A stretch of 64,000 bases of DNA from Pterobdella sp. o SKG-2022 (lineage: Eukaryota; Annelida; Clitellata; Hirudinida; Piscicolidae): NCBI GenBank assembly GCA_964035795.1, contig OZ038327.1, positions 5,447,174 to 5,511,173 on the forward strand, given 5' to 3'. The translations under genes and the position numbers were made by a program. The notes below the pieces were generated by a model. The model did no database searches. It had not been told where the DNA came from and saw only the letters and a list, made by a program, of their open reading frames with translations. The first letter of the stretch is position 1. Each line of letters begins with the position of its first letter. This document shows positions 43,716 to 56,798 of the stretch, piece after piece.

Positions 43716-45652
43716 TAGTATTTATGGACCCATTCGGGTGCAAAATCGAACGGAACTCGGACTGGTTTGATGCTCGAACAAAAACATTCAATCCAGTTGT
43801 CAACGCCAAAAAAGCCGCTCTTCTCGAGTATAAGCAAAACCCCTCAAAGAAAACACTTAGTAACTACCGAAAAGCTCGAAACCTTGCAAAAGCAACTTCT
43901 CGCCATTGTGCAAATAATTACTGGTCAACTATTTCGAAAAGTATTCAGAGAGCATCAGATTGTGGAAACGTTGCTACCATGTCTGAAGGAATAAAAAAAG
44001 CATTTGGTCCACAGATATCTAAATCTGCACCCATAAGATCAAGTTCTGGAGAGACTTTAAAAGACAGAGGGAAACAATTGGAAAGATGGGCTGAACACTT
44101 CCAAAAGCTATATTCAGAAGATTTTAAAATATCAGATCAAGTAAGCTAGAATATACAGTCTCTTTCCATTATAGATGAGCTCGATTCTTTAACAACCTTA
44201 GAGAAACTAAGCAAAGCCATCGATTCCTTGGCATGCGCCAAAGCTCCAAGCAATGATGCCATCCCCTTTGAGATATTGAAGGTCTAGAAAAGTCCTTCAA
44301 GATATGCGAAACACTAGCATTATTACTCTGTAAAAAACCAAGGAGGGCCGCAGTGACTGCAACAACTACCGAAGGATATCTCTACTTAGTGTAGTGAGAA
44401 AAACGTTCAGTCGGGTCTTACTCAGCAAACTTCGAATTCTTGCAAAAAGCATTTACCTCAAGACCCATTGTGGTTTTGAAGCAGGGAGGTCCACGATAGA
44501 CATGGTTTTCTCTTTAAGACAACACCAGAAAAAATTTTGAAAACAAAAGACCTTTTTACCTAGTTTTATAGACCTAACCGAAGCTTTCGACATGGTTAGC
44601 AGATCTGGTCTCTTCGCTCTACTACAAAAATTTGGATGTCCTCCAAGGTTGCTCAGGCTAATAATTGCTTTTCATGAAGGTATGCAAAAAAAACATTCAG
44701 CAAAATGGAGCCTGATTCAAACCTAATCAGAGAGATGCTCTTTGTTGATAATGCCGCTCTGGCTGCCCCAAGCTAACAAGCCTAACAGGGCCTAGTTGAC
44801 TGCCTTTAACAAGCATGCGATGACTTTGGACTTGAAATCAGTCTTAAGAAGACTCAAATAATGTCACGAGATACTAACTTTATTCCCAATATTTGCATTG
44901 GAAACCACATGCTTGAAGTTGTTAAAAACTTTGTCTACTCACGCACAAATATTAACAACAATCTGGCCTTGGAAAATGAGATCAACTCAAGGATAGGGAA
45001 GGCAAGCTCAACAATGGCACGTCTATCAAAAAAGATCTGGAAAAATTCTCTTCTTACCATTTCAACAAAAATGAATGTGTATAAAGCATATGTTTTTAGT
45101 ACTCTTCTCAATGTCAGCAAGAGCTGGGCCTTACATGCGCGTTAAGAAGCCAGAATTTCCACTTTCGTTGCTTAAAAAAGATTTTTGGCATCTCAGGGCA
45201 AGATCACATTTTAAACAAGGACATTTCATTAAAGGCAAGAACAGAGAGCATGTTTTCAAAGCTAAAAAAAAGGCGGTTACGATGGTCAGGCGCCTGAAGG
45301 ATGCTAGACTTCTGAAAGACATCCTTTATAGCGAGTTAGCTGACGGTAGCAGAGCTATAGACAGATCCCTTCTCCGTTTCAACGACGTATGCAAATGTGA
45401 CCTTAAAACATGCGGCATTGATATAGTTAACTGGGAAGTTTTCTGCGCCGAGCGAAGTAAATGGAAAAAAGCGGTCAAAGAGGGCGCTCTGAAAAGTGAG
45501 ATTTTAAGAGAATAAAAATGAACAAAAAGACGTGGAAAGCAAAATAAGAAAAATCATACAAATAAAAAGACTAATAGTCAGGGTTAGCTATTGCCTTTTT
45601 AGAAATAAAAGCTGTATTATTATTATTACTATTATTATTATCATTATTATGT
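43716..45652 (+). mobile_element. LINE-Z copy 2 with (ATT)n tail
   Basis: Starts in the linker (141-codon frame 43724-44149: MDPFGCKIERNSDWFDARTK, then GKQLERWAEHFQKLYSEDF). It continues after breaks with LSKAIDSLACAKAPSNDAIP, CNNYRRISLLSVVRKTFS, THCGFEAGRSTIDMVFSL, FIDLTEAFDMVSRSGLF (about 44564-44615) and SLKKTQIMSRDTNF. The catalytic box is degraded to FVDN (about 44742-44753), where LYADD stands in the first copy. The C-terminal RRLRWSGA block and basic tail are split by a shift near 45285. It ends in ATTATTATT (45614-45652), a microsatellite-like tail as expected for target-primed insertion. Confidence 0.85.
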
Positions 45653-46126
45653 TTATAAAGCAATGAAAAAAGTATTATTTATTAAAAATAAAACATAGTA
45701 AAATTTTATACAATAATTTACATACTATATATGGAATATAAACTGAAGATTGGATCTTATTTCGAAGAATTCATACGAAAACTGAAAAATAATTATAATA
45801 GAAACCAGTGGTTATAGGGTTTTTGCTGAAATGAATGTGTTGTGCTTTAATCTATTTAGAAGGGTCAGGGGTCATGAGTTTGGGTATGTTTTTAGATGAC
45901 TAGATGAAGAGTTTTCTACAGAAAACCATGTTATGGAAAGAAAAATTTCTACGAGCTAACAGGTTTGAACGTCAGAACGTTAATTTGGTGCTCTTAAACG
46001 TCATATCCAAGACAGAGTCACTGCACTATAATCCAAGACAGTATTTATGAATGCAGTCGCCTTAAAAGAGTTTATTTTTTTTAAGAATTCAAATGCTGAA
46101 GACGTTTTGACAAACACAACATCTAA

Positions 46127-46512
46127 CTACGATATAAGGTTTCCAAAGTATCGTAAGCAATAAAATGATTGCCTGCCTAAATGCTTCCACGTGCAACAAC
46201 CCGGAAAATACACTAAGAAGCTATTTGAATGATAGAGAAATATATAAAAAAAGTATATCTTTGTAGCTTTTGTATATACGAGAACGTCATTCACACTTCG
46301 CTTTCTAGTTTTAGGCAATTTCCAACGTTCGGTGATGTCTTCTGGTGAGTTGCTTAATTTATTTGTTGGCAACAACTGTCGTAGCATTGGTATGTTTTTC
46401 CTATGTGAAACAGCTTTTGATAAGTATTACCAATAATTTGATTTTAAACATATAGTTATCGTTGTTTCTAATTGAAACGATCCTTAATTTTGCTGAAAAA
46501 CTTCAAAAAAAC
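46127..46512 (-). pseudogene. Family K copy D: 5' part only
   Basis: Keeps a tttttcag acceptor near 46500, LRIVSIRNNDNYMFKIKLLV, then MLRQLLPTNKLSNSPEDITE from an ATG at 46387, then VGNCLKLESEV and a one-base deletion. The lysine-rich exon found in A, B and C is absent; the sequence instead passes directly into the conserved flank (CCACGTGCAACAACCCG). Confidence 0.5.
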
Positions 46513-46659
46513 TTTATAATTTTTTCTTAATTGCTCTGAGTAGATTCAATTGTTTTTTTTTTCATTTATTTAAATTTTTATTTTTTTTAATCAAAAATTT
46601 TTGTTTTTAAGAAAAAATATAGCTAAAAACATTGTTCATCGCTAATAAGTATTGTCCAT

Positions 46660-48830
46660 TGTTTTTTGTTGGTGGCGGTTGCTCTTATTTTATGTAAATC
46701 CTCCAAGTTATTTAAATTGATGTTGAAGGATTTAAGGTTTTTTTAGAGCTTCGGGCTGGTTGGAGCGTGGAAGTATGCGTCCATTGATGTTTACGCAGTC
46801 GAGTCTGGACTTAGCCTCATTATATATTCTAGTTAGGTGAGTCTTCTGTTTTTTATTGTATTGCTGAGTAGTTTTTGGCCTGTTATACACTATAGCTTAT
46901 CATATGAGATATTTTTTAGACAAAAAACGCCTATGATGCTCCGAAGAAAACGTCGGTGAAACGAGTGCAATTCATTCCTACCTAATGATTAACTAAACTA
47001 GTCTATTAACAAAAAACGCTTTTACCAAACACTTTTTGTAACTGAATAATAACACGGAGCTTTTCGTAAATTAAACTTACATTATCAAGTATACAAACTC
47101 AAAGACATTGCTAGCTGCCATGGTAGCATCATCAAATAATAATTCTTTAACGCTCAACATGAATAATGAAGATGCAAATTTAAATTGTTGAAATGGAAAA
47201 TAAATTTATTGTTAATTACGAGGTGAGCTAATAACATGAAAGGAGAAGTAACCAAGCTTAAGAATACTTAGCCATTTGATGATGCCAAAGCGAAACAGAG
47301 TTAGCGACTTAATGTCCAATTGATTATTTAACGTGGGTTGCTGAGCTTTGATGTGGTACGCTTCTAAGATCTTCCTCTTCCTTGCATTAGTAGAGGCTCT
47401 GTCCAGGATGCTCCATGTGAACCTATGGGTAGGATTTTCAATGAGATGCTTGACGGGTTCAGAACTACCTTTATCCGATTCGTGCTCTGATCATCTAATA
47501 TTGGAGTTCTTCAGAGTTTCACCAATATACGTACTCTTACAAAAGCATTCCCCTTTATAGATGACATGGTGGTGATGTGTCAGTTTATCTTTTATCGGAA
47601 AGAGAGTGCGAATTTTAGTGGTGACCACGAATACGAAGTCTTGATGCTGTCGTTCGTAAATGACTCCACTTTATCCAAGAGTTTTCTGTTCACGCTTTCA
47701 TTTTTGGGCAAAAAGGAATCTTAATATGTACATTCGATCTTTTTTCAAAAATTCCTGGTGGGATCAGAAGCTCCTCTTCAGGCACTGCAAATTTGTTAAA
47801 CTGATACATCATGAATCTAAGGGAAAGGCCAGAACAGGAGAACTTTGACTTAATTCTATTCATTTCGAAGTCGAAAACAGAGGCGATAGCCTTTGCTCTG
47901 TGCAACTCACCCATAATGACACTCTTCTTGTACTGAAGCGGTACCTGTGATGAGAAATTAAAAGATAACTTACTGGACTTATTTACGACGTTAAATCTAT
48001 AGAAACCATCTTTGTTGTTAGGCAGTAATGTATACTTGGAGGGGTTTTCTTCAATAGTCAGTTTGCTGTTGGGATGAAACGCATTCGAAGCCTTGAAAAG
48101 TATGTCTTCTTCATTTTTCTTTCTGCGGACGAAGGTGTCATCCACATATCTAATGTAAAAGATTGGTGAGGCCGGTGTTACCAACTGCTTTTCCATTTCA
48201 TTTAGAAAAATTTTTTGAACTCCAATTGTGTGGGAACGATAAACTCTTCTGCGGCTTTTTGCAGTCGATTGAAAGTGATGAGGAATAGCATTATTTCCAA
48301 TACCGAAACAATGCAGATAAATCTTAGGTTGACGGAATTTCATGTTTTGTGTGGTTTGGAGATGAGTATTAGAATGGTTGAGTTGATTTCGATGTCTTTT
48401 CCTATTGAAATTGCATGATTGAACTCATCGGTTGTTATTTTAATTATAAACTTGTCAGCATATTTTTAGAGCTCAGCAGTAATACCTACATTGTAATAGC
48501 ATATTTCATTTTTAAGATTTTTTTATTGCGTTTTTAACTTCTTCAAAATTTATTATTTTTTCAAAATTTTTCGAAAGGTTAGTTGAATTGAATGGGTGGA
48601 TGAGACATCTAGACTGAGTTTCTTCCCGAAGGGATTTTCAATGTCTCCTATTCGATTTGTTTTTTCATAAGTTTTTTCTTTTTCGAAAAATGGGCGGCTT
48701 TTAAAGTTTTTATGTTATCAGTGCATCCTTCAATTCTCAGTAGTTGCCTATCTAACCACTTATTATAATCTAATACGGCTTTGGATTCGAGTTGTCTTGT
48801 TGTTTTTCCAGTAGTTTTAATGTAGAGCTA
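46660..48830 (-). mobile_element. LINE-A fragment in copy D, split by a Penelope-like element
   Basis: Left piece 46660-46860 matches 24900-25090 of copy C (GTGGAAGTATGCGTCCATTGA). Right piece 48225-48830 matches 25470-25990 (CCAATTGTGTGGGA, GATTTCGATGTCTTTTCC). The middle of the LINE is missing, and the Penelope-like element and an unrelated module (46880-47170) take its place. Confidence 0.75.
47170..48222 (-). mobile_element. Penelope-like element fragment: RT palm, thumb and GIY-YIG endonuclease
   Basis: The open frame to 47690 gives FYIRYVDDTFVRRKK (catalytic YVDD, about 48165-48120), KYTLLPNNKDGFYRFNVV and KSVIMGELHRAKAIASVFDF, all typical of Penelope-like reverse transcriptases. After frame breaks the C-terminal GIY-YIG nuclease follows: VIYKGECFCKSTYIGETLKN (about 47568-47509), SEHESDKGSSEPVKHLIENP, RFTWSILDRA, then RKILEAYHIKAQQPTLNNQL. 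The conserved Trp before SEH is TGA (about 47497). 5'-truncated at about 48222, inserted in decayed LINE-A. Penelope-like elements carrying this nuclease are known from many animals. Confidence 0.9.
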
Positions 48831-50879
48831 ATAATCTAAAAGAATTACTAGCTAGATTCTGAGAAAAAAACTTTAGTGGTAGAAAAGCTGGAAAAAAAAG
48901 TTGAAGGTGCTGGAAACGCGTGTTGTCAATAAGCCAACGCATAGACAAGTTAGTTTGTTTGCTGTTGTTGCTTAGAAAACTATTTTACACGTTGGTTTGT
49001 CAAAAGTTTTTAACAAATAAAATGAATCATTTAAACAAAAATGGTAATTGTTGTTCACATGAAAATTAGTATGCACAAGATGATGAGGAGATTAATAGCA
49101 GTCAACAACATTAACTTACCTTGAAATATGAGGGAGTATTTTAATTGATGTTTTTCGTTACAAAATATTGAAGAAAAATACATATGATGTCTCTGAAAAG
49201 TAACATTGCTTTTATTTTATGAATTTTTCTCAAAATATAAGCACTTTTTTGAAAACAGGTTTTTTTCAAAAAAAAATTTTTAATTTTTATGTACAAAACT
49301 TTACCCAAATTTATGAATTATCTGAGAGTCAAGATATTTAGAAAAAACATACAGTGTTTTTGAAATACTGTTTGCATAACACAATAGAGGTTCTCATTTT
49401 TGAAAATTTTTTTTTAAAATTATTACAGACGTAATCATTATTTTGTAAATATATAATTTGAATTGTTTACTGTAGACTGACGAAATAGTCTCTTCTTTTC
49501 CAGTAGTAGTAATAGTTGTTGTTGGAGTTTTTATTGTTGTTGTTGTGGTAAAATCTTCCATAAGAAACAAAGTCATGTTACAAAACTTGATTCCCTTTCC
49601 ACTTTGAACTATGATTATCTTGTCAGAAACTTCACTGTTGTATTCGTGTGTAATTTCATATCTTTCATATTCGATATTGAAAGAATAAGTATTCCCAGAT
49701 TTTTAAATTATCGTTATCTGACCTGGAAAGTTTTCAGTTTTTATAATTAAGAAAACATTCTCCATCTTTTCGATAAATATTGAATGAAAGATTTCATATA
49801 TTCTTTAACAGAAAACTTGGATGAAAAATGATGATTGAAAGTCTATTTTACTGTCATTTTTTACTAAAATATTATCCCTAACACCGATTCGTAAAATTAA
49901 TTGTCTTGCGTATTCCTTCATTGAAATCTTACATTTCTGTCGCATAAGGATTCTTTTGAAGGGTGATGGCATGACGTGACAGTTGAAAAGGTGGTTAGAG
50001 TCGTAACATTTATGAGAACAAAATAGGCATGAAGATGATGGATGAGTTGTTGGCGAGACATTTTTTAGGTTTCTAAAGAGAAAAGGTAAGTTATTGGTTC
50101 TGAGATGAGCATGTGCAGCCTTAGGATAATCTAGGGTAATTTCTATGGGTTTAATGAGAGGGGGGTTATTATGGGTTGATTGGATGTAATTTGAACTAAA
50201 AAGGTGTGCATTGTTTTGAGGTTGATTTTGATAGTTGTCATTTGAATTGGTAGGTACTGTTGTTGTGTAATTGTTTTGATTATTGAATTTTTGTTTTTTT
50301 TTGTATCTCGGGTGTGAGGGTTGGTTGGTTAAGTGGTGTACAGTATGAGATGGTAGAAGTGTATTTTGAATTACTTGGATGCATGGAGCTTGAGGGTATT
50401 CAAAAAGAAGTGTTTTGCTTTTTACTTGTAGATTTTGCATGTTGGAGTCACGTGTGCATCCAGTATTTGTACTCAAATGGAGTTATGCATATATTGAATA
50501 TTTTTAATGAGAGACCAGATTTTATTGAAGTATTCTAGGTATGTTGTGTTTCTTGTAACGAAAATGCAATGAAATCAAAAACTTTTATTAATGTAAAGAG
50601 ACCAAGTAGGTGAGACAAAAGACATAAGTTAAAAAATCTCTAATTTTTTATATACTTTAGATTATGAATATTCTAGAGAAAAAAATATTCTAAAACAATC
50701 AAGAAATTAGAACATACCCGAACATAGAAAATGGAACATTCTAATAATAAGTAATTATTAGAGTAAAGAAGATTCTCGAACAATGTAGAAAATGGAACAT
50801 TTTGGAAGAGTATAGAACATTCTAATAATAGCATATTATTAGATCTTTGGTAACTTGTCGTTAGAAATAGTCATTAAAT

Positions 50880-51640
50880 TTATCGCTGCTATATTGCCCA
50901 AGACATTGCATATGCTGATGATGTTGATTTCATTAGCAAAAATGGCGTCAACCTAAATATAGTGAAAAAAATATTGGAAAAGTGGAACCTAAAAATGAAT
51001 CCCACAAAAACGGAGACTCTCAAAATCGGATCAGACAACGAGTGGAAAAATGCGAAAAAACTGGGCATGCTACTCGATACAAAGCAAGAGTGGAAAAGGC
51101 GAAAGCAGCTAACAACAACGGCAATGCTCAAGCTAAAAAAAATATGAAACTCGAGCATAACAAGAATCAAAAAGTTAAAAATCTACAAAGCTTACGTTCA
51201 AAGCATCATGCTTTTTGGTTGTAGCACGTGGGCAATGGACAAGGGGGTGGTTAGATCGGTGGACAGTTTCAACCAAAAAATGGTGCGGTATGTAAGTGGG
51301 GTTTTCTGGCCAAACCGCATGAAAACAGAAACCGTGAATGCCCTGATTGAACCAGCCTCTCAAATCGTGACAAGGCGACGCTGGCAAATTTTAGGCCATA
51401 TTCTGCACATGGATGATCTGGTTCCGGCTAAACAATCCACCATCAATTGCCTCAAGAAAAAAAACGCAAAGCGTGGAAGACCTAGCACCAGCCTTTTCAA
51501 AACGATCAAACACGATCTAAAAGCCCACAAACTAAACATAGATCAAGTAGTTGAACTGGCGCAAGACAGGGACCTATGTTTATATCCAGCAAAGATAAAC
51601 TCTATGACTAAACAAAAAAATATACTCCCATAGCGCATCT
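50880..51640 (+). mobile_element. LINE-A1 RT C-terminal half, young copy
   Basis: Starts at the catalytic box (IAYADDVDFIS, about 50902-50935), then KWNLKMNPTKTETLKIGSDN, then STWAMDKGVVRSVDSFNQKM, RRRWQILGHILHMDDLVPAK and KRGRPSTSLFKTIKHDLKAH. Two frame changes (near 51145 and at the start), otherwise open. It differs only at scattered bases from 34.84-35.31 kb, including over a shared 100-bp stretch around 50985-51110. Confidence 0.85.
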
Positions 51641-51959
51641 CTCGTCGCGCGGGTGAACAAGGAGCGCCTCCTTCAACGAATCATCAGGTTGGAATCGAAA
51701 AATGTGCTACTGGTGAAAAGCTCTTACCACAAACTAAACAAAAATAATTTTTATTGAATTGTAGATTAACAAAAAATAGAACCACAATAAACATTTGAGC
51801 TTTAAAGAATAATCACAAACTGTATGAATTAACATACTTATTTAGTAAATACTATATAGACATAACCTGTATACAAAAACAAGTTATAGCACCCAGAAAA
51901 AACAATAAGATACCGCATTACTGGAAACGGCTGAACACACGTTACAAGCATTGCAAAAA

Positions 51960-54715
51960 AAGCAACAAACAACGCTACTATTAGAGGAGTTGGTATGTTT
52001 ATAAGCCCTAAGGCTTACCAGTCTCTAGTGAACGTTGAATCAATCAGCCCACGAATCATGGTCGCGACCTTTAATAGAAACCCAAAAACAACTGTGATAT
52101 CATGCTACAGTCCTAAAAATTGCTCCGACGAATTAGAAATACAAAACTTTTACCATCAATTGACAGATTCAATCAAAAATATTCTTGAACGTAATTTGCT
52201 AATTATAGGAGGTGATATGAACGCTGAAATTGACAATAATAAATGTGTAGGCAACAGCTACCATAATTATACAAACAAAAATGGTGAGTATTTGTTAGAT
52301 CTAACAATCGACTGTGGTCTAGTCAATATTTCTACAAAGTTTCAAAAAAATAAAAGGAAATTATGGACTTTCACTTATCCAAACGGAACCAGAAGTCAAC
52401 TTGATTATATCCTTATTAACAAAAATGGAAAAATAGTGCTATTGACTGTTCACCACATACTCACCTCTTGAATCAGATCACAGGATATGCGCAGCAAAGA
52501 TCAGATTGTCTCTAAGATCAAATATCTCAAAAATCAAAAAAAAAATGAGTCATGATTGGTCAAATTATTAAATGATGAAAATATAAAAAATAGATATGCT
52601 GTACAAATCAGAAACCTATTTGAACAACTACAAAACCTCAATTCTGATAACTTTTCAACAAATGATATTTATGAAATATAATAAAAGCTCACGCTGAAGC
52701 TGCCGAAAAATATGTCCCAAAAACAATCAAACCAAAAAGAGATTTGCCATGGGAAAACGATGTGGTTTGCAAAAAGGGCAATGAGTTGAACGAAGCTTTC
52801 AAACGCAAGAAAGAAAAAAACGATCTTAGAAACAACCTACTTGTGGAAAAAGCAAAAAAAGATCTAGACCATGCTTATGATGAAGAAAAAAAAAATTACG
52901 TGGAAAGCAAAATAAAGGAAATCAAAGATGCGCACATAAATCACCATTCTAGACTAGTTTGAGACACTGTGAATGAAGTGACGGAAAAAAAAGGCCCAAA
53001 ACGTGCTCGAATCAAAGCAAGCAACACAGAAGAACGTCTTGCTATTTGGGAAAATCACTTTAAAAATCTTCTCGGACAATCACCGGAGATAGATGATCAA
53101 CCCGTACCAAAAGTATTCGATACAACCCCAATTAAAACTGGTGAATTTACTGCAATCGAGTTTCAAGCTTCCATAAAGTTTTTTCAAAATAACAAAGATA
53201 CTGGCTTTGATAATATACCAATAGAAACATGGAAGACAGGTTGTATGAACGAAGAACTATTAAATGTATGCAAAAAAACATATCTTGGTGACGCACCAAA
53301 CTGCTGGCTACATGGTAAAATCTTACCTGTTCCAAAAAAGGAAGACTTGAGTAAAGCAAGTAATTATCGAGGAATAACTCTATTATCGTCAGCATCCAAA
53401 ATATACAATAAAATGTTGCTCAATAGAATACGTCCAATTTTAGACGAAAAGTTGAGAACAAACCAAAATGGCTTCAGACCTGGTCGATCCACTCTTGCTC
53501 AAATCCTCACGCTGAGAAGAATAATCGAAGAAGTCAAATCAAAAACACTACCGGCAGTTATGATTTTTGTGGATTTCCATAAAGCTTTTGATTCAATTCA
53601 TAGAGGAAAATTAATGGAAATACTAAAAGCATATGGCATTCCTCTTGAAACTGTAAACGCAATTTCACTTCTATATAAAAACACTACTGCTAAAGTTATT
53701 TTCTCAGATAGTGGTACAAGCTTTTTTCCAATTTTTTTCCAGAGTTTTGTAGAGAGATACACTAGCACCCTACCTGTTCATAATAGCAGAAGATTATACA
53801 ATGAGAACAGCAATCTCTAATTCAGATGATTGTGGCTTTACTCTCAAAAAAGCTAAAAGTAGGAGACATCCAGCACTATGTATAACAAACAGACTTCGCA
53901 GATGATAATGCTCTCGAAAAAGCTAAAAGAAGGCGTATGTGTAACAGACATAGTCACAGACATAGACTACGCAGATGATATTGCCGTACTTTCAGACTCT
54001 GTGGATAAAGCTGAAAAACTGTTGCATAATGTAGAAATGGCAGCCAAACTAATAGGTCTTCACATTGATGAGAAAAAAACACAATATATGACATTTAATC
54101 AAAATCCTTCAAAACTCACCACAATAAACAAAAAATGCATAAAACCCACAAATGATTTTCTGTATCTAGGATCCTGGATATATTCCAACGAGAAAGATGT
54201 TGATGTAAGAATCGGTAAAGCTTGGGTTGCACTAAAAAAACTAAATACTATCTGGAATTCAAATCTGCCAAAAAACTTGAAATTAGCATTTTTCCATACT
54301 ACAGTGAGCTCTGTGCTACTCTATGGATCTAGTACCTGGACATTGACCAAAAAGTTAGAAACAAAGTTAAACGGGTGCTATACAAAAATGCTAAAAGTTG
54401 TGAATAACGTAAAATGGCCGCAAAGTATAAGAAATAATTTACTATACGACAACTTATCAAAGATAACCAATACAATTGCAACACAAAAGATGAGTTTCGC
54501 TAGACATTGCTTTCGCCTTTAAGAATTTGTACACAAATTGATATTATGGAAACCAAAATGTGGCAAAAATACTAAAGGAAGACCAGCTCGAAATTTTATC
54601 AACCAACTAACTGGTGCTACTAATCTTGATAAAGAAGATTTAGAAACAGCTATGAATGATGGGAAGTTTGGAAAAACAAAATAATAGAAGTTCGACTGCG
54701 GTCGACATGATGATG
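51960..54715 (+). mobile_element. RTE-like LINE: endonuclease and RT, nearly full length
   Basis: Endonuclease from 51995 (RNLLIIGGDMNAEIDNNKCV, 52192-52251; RSQLDYILINK; SESDH-like end after a shift near 52465). The linker is Lys-rich. RT frame 52969-53820: NNKDTGFDNIPIETWKTG, GKILPVPKKEDLSKASNYRG, NQNGFRPGRSTLAQILTLRR, VMIFVDFHKAFDSIHRGKL. The QGDTLAP block carries a Gln-to-stop change (near 53748). The catalytic region is duplicated (FADD 53895-53906 and DYADDIAVL 53965-53991). C-terminal frame 53878-54522, ending with TKGRPARNF. The 3' end has GATGATGAGGATGATGAG, a short-repeat tail usual for RTE elements. Confidence 0.85.
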
Positions 54716-55162
54716 AGGATGATGAGTATTAGTGCAATAGTTGATCTCTGTAACAAGGTAGTAGGAGAGTTTTGAATGTCGTTAAGAGTGATTTTTTGCT
54801 TTTACCCCAGTTGCGTGAAGTAAGTAGCTTTATGGCGTTGTGGGTTTTTGTTGTTTCAGTGTAGATATTTTTGATATGTTGTAGTAAGTTTAAGATCAAA
54901 TGTTAATCTTAAAACATTTGTGTTTTTAACGTTGGAGAAAGTTTTATTCTCTGATTTTGTTCTGCTGGATCGGGTTAAAGAGAGTTGCGGTTATTTTGCT
55001 GGCGTTCATTATAGGTTACTGTTTTCTTACTATATGTGCGGTGTTTTCAAATAAGGCTGTAGTTGCTGGGCTGCTAAAAAAACTTTAAAATAAAAAAAGT
55101 GGTGGTGATATGTTTTGCGTAGGTTGGCAGTATCGGTACTGGGTAGAAGAATAACGGAAAAA

Positions 55163-56490
55163 ATTATTTTATCAATTTACATTTATTTAACACAATTTTT
55201 ACATAGATTAAACATGTATCAGAGGCGCTTAAAGATACAAATATAGTTTATGAAGAGATTAGAGTTTATAAAAATAAGTCTTGAGCGATGATTTGAATGA
55301 TTGACGAGAAAGTGTTTTGATTTCATTAAGAAGAGCGTTCCATATTAAAGGTGCTGCATGGCTGAATGATCTACTGAAATACTTTGTTTTGCAAACAGGT
55401 TGGTGAAGTGGAGAGTTTCTCGATCTTAACGAGAAAAGAACATTTCTATTATTGGTGAGATTGTAGAGATATCCAGGGGTTTTTGAGTAATGACAGTTGT
55501 AGGTGAGAGCAGCTATTTTGAATATGAGCCTTTTGGGTATAGGAAGTCAGTGAAGCTTGTCTAGACATTGGGTAGATGGGGTGAAAACGTCACAGTTGAG
55601 AACAATGCGGGCAATATGGTTTTGAATTTTTTGTAGCTTTCTAATGAGTGTAGATGGAAGAGAGTAGAAAAGAGAATTGCAGTAATCTAGTCTAGAAATG
55701 ATGAGAGCAAGAGCGAGCTTGTGAGCTGTTTGAAAAGTGAGGCATTTACAAATGTGTTTGATGGCTTTGATATGTATGTTACATCGTTTGGCTGTTGAAG
55801 AGATGTGTTGGTCGAAGGAGAGAATGTTGTCGATGATGACACTGAGTAATTTTATTTCGGAAGAAATCTCTATATTCTGACTAGCAATGTTAATTATTTT
55901 TGAAGTTTTTATGCGCGATTTAGTGTTGACAAACATTGCATTTTTTTTTCGATGTTGAGTTTGAATAGGTTTTAAATGTGTACAGAGGATACGCATTTAG
56001 ATATTTTTTTGACGGCTGGTTGAGGGTTGTCGTAGGGAAATTCAAATGTGAAAATGATGTCATCTGCATAGTGATAAAAAATGATGGGATGATTTTGAAA
56101 AATTTTGGCTAAAGGGAATGTGTAGATGACAAAAAGTAGAAAACCAAAGCCAGACCCTTGTGGAACACCAGCTGAAAGAAGCAGAATGAGTGAAGAAGTT
56201 TTACCTACTTTGGTAAATTGAGAACGATTTGTGAGGTATGAACCTAGCCAAAGAAGAGCTGAAGCTACAACTTTGAAATCATTCTGCCAGCGAGGGATCA
56301 GTATTCGATGGTCAACCGTGTGAAAAGCGACAGACAGATCTAGTGAAACCAGCAGGCTTCCTCAATCGTTATCTTGAGCTCTTCGTAGTGTGTCTGTTAC
56401 GTGTAGAAGAGTAGTTTTGCTTGAATGAAGTTTACTGTAGGCAGATTGAAATTTGTTGAAAGATGATGAAACAAAGAAATGAATGCAGAG
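55163..56490 (-). mobile_element. CR1-like element, 3' half, clean insertion
   Basis: RT: SLLVSLDLSVAFHTVDHRIL (about 56355-56310), AGVPQGSGFGFLLFVIYTF (about 56175-56115), YHYADDIIFTFEF (about 56080-56040). Then open 55996-55547: RCNIHIKAIKHICKCLTFQT, LALALIISRLDYCNSLFYSL. The terminal CR1 blocks RSRNSPLHQP and FSRSFSHAAPLIWNALLNEI follow at 55430-55320. The collinear copy C sequence (29740-29770) is the uninterrupted target, so both ends are known within a few bases. 5'-truncated. Confidence 0.9.
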
Positions 56491-56798
56491 ATATATGTTG
56501 AAAAATGTGAGAAAAAGAATGTCTTCCAAGAGAAACAAGATTTGATAAGGCTTTTGAAAAGTGCTTGTTGTAAAAGGTAAACTGTTGTTTCCCTTGCAAG
56601 TAGTTGGCTAAATATATTACTTTTGTTAGTGGTATTGAGGTATTTCACAGTTGTTTTAAACGTTATATCTTTATATATTTCATTTTTTATTTCACAAACA
56701 TTCATTTAAGATTTTTATATCAAATTTCTGTAAGGTTCTACGCAAAAATTTTGATTTATTTACTTATAGATTTTTTTCAATATAAAATTAATTCATAA

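Larger units (their letters stand above)
49800..56730 (-). mobile_element. LINE-J in copy D: jockey/I-type C-terminus with zinc knuckle
   Basis: The piece 50476-49805 is a 223-codon open frame: NTGCTRDSNMQNLQVKSKT, an Asn/Gln-rich middle, then AHAHLRTNNLPFLFRNLKNV and SSSCLFCSHKCYDSNHLFNC, the CX2C...HX4C knuckle that ends jockey and I-group proteins. It continues upstream at 54745-55162 and 56491-56730 (minus), separated by later insertions. All three pieces are collinear with 28020-29985 of copy C, so this one element was already in the ancestor of C and D. Confidence 0.7.
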
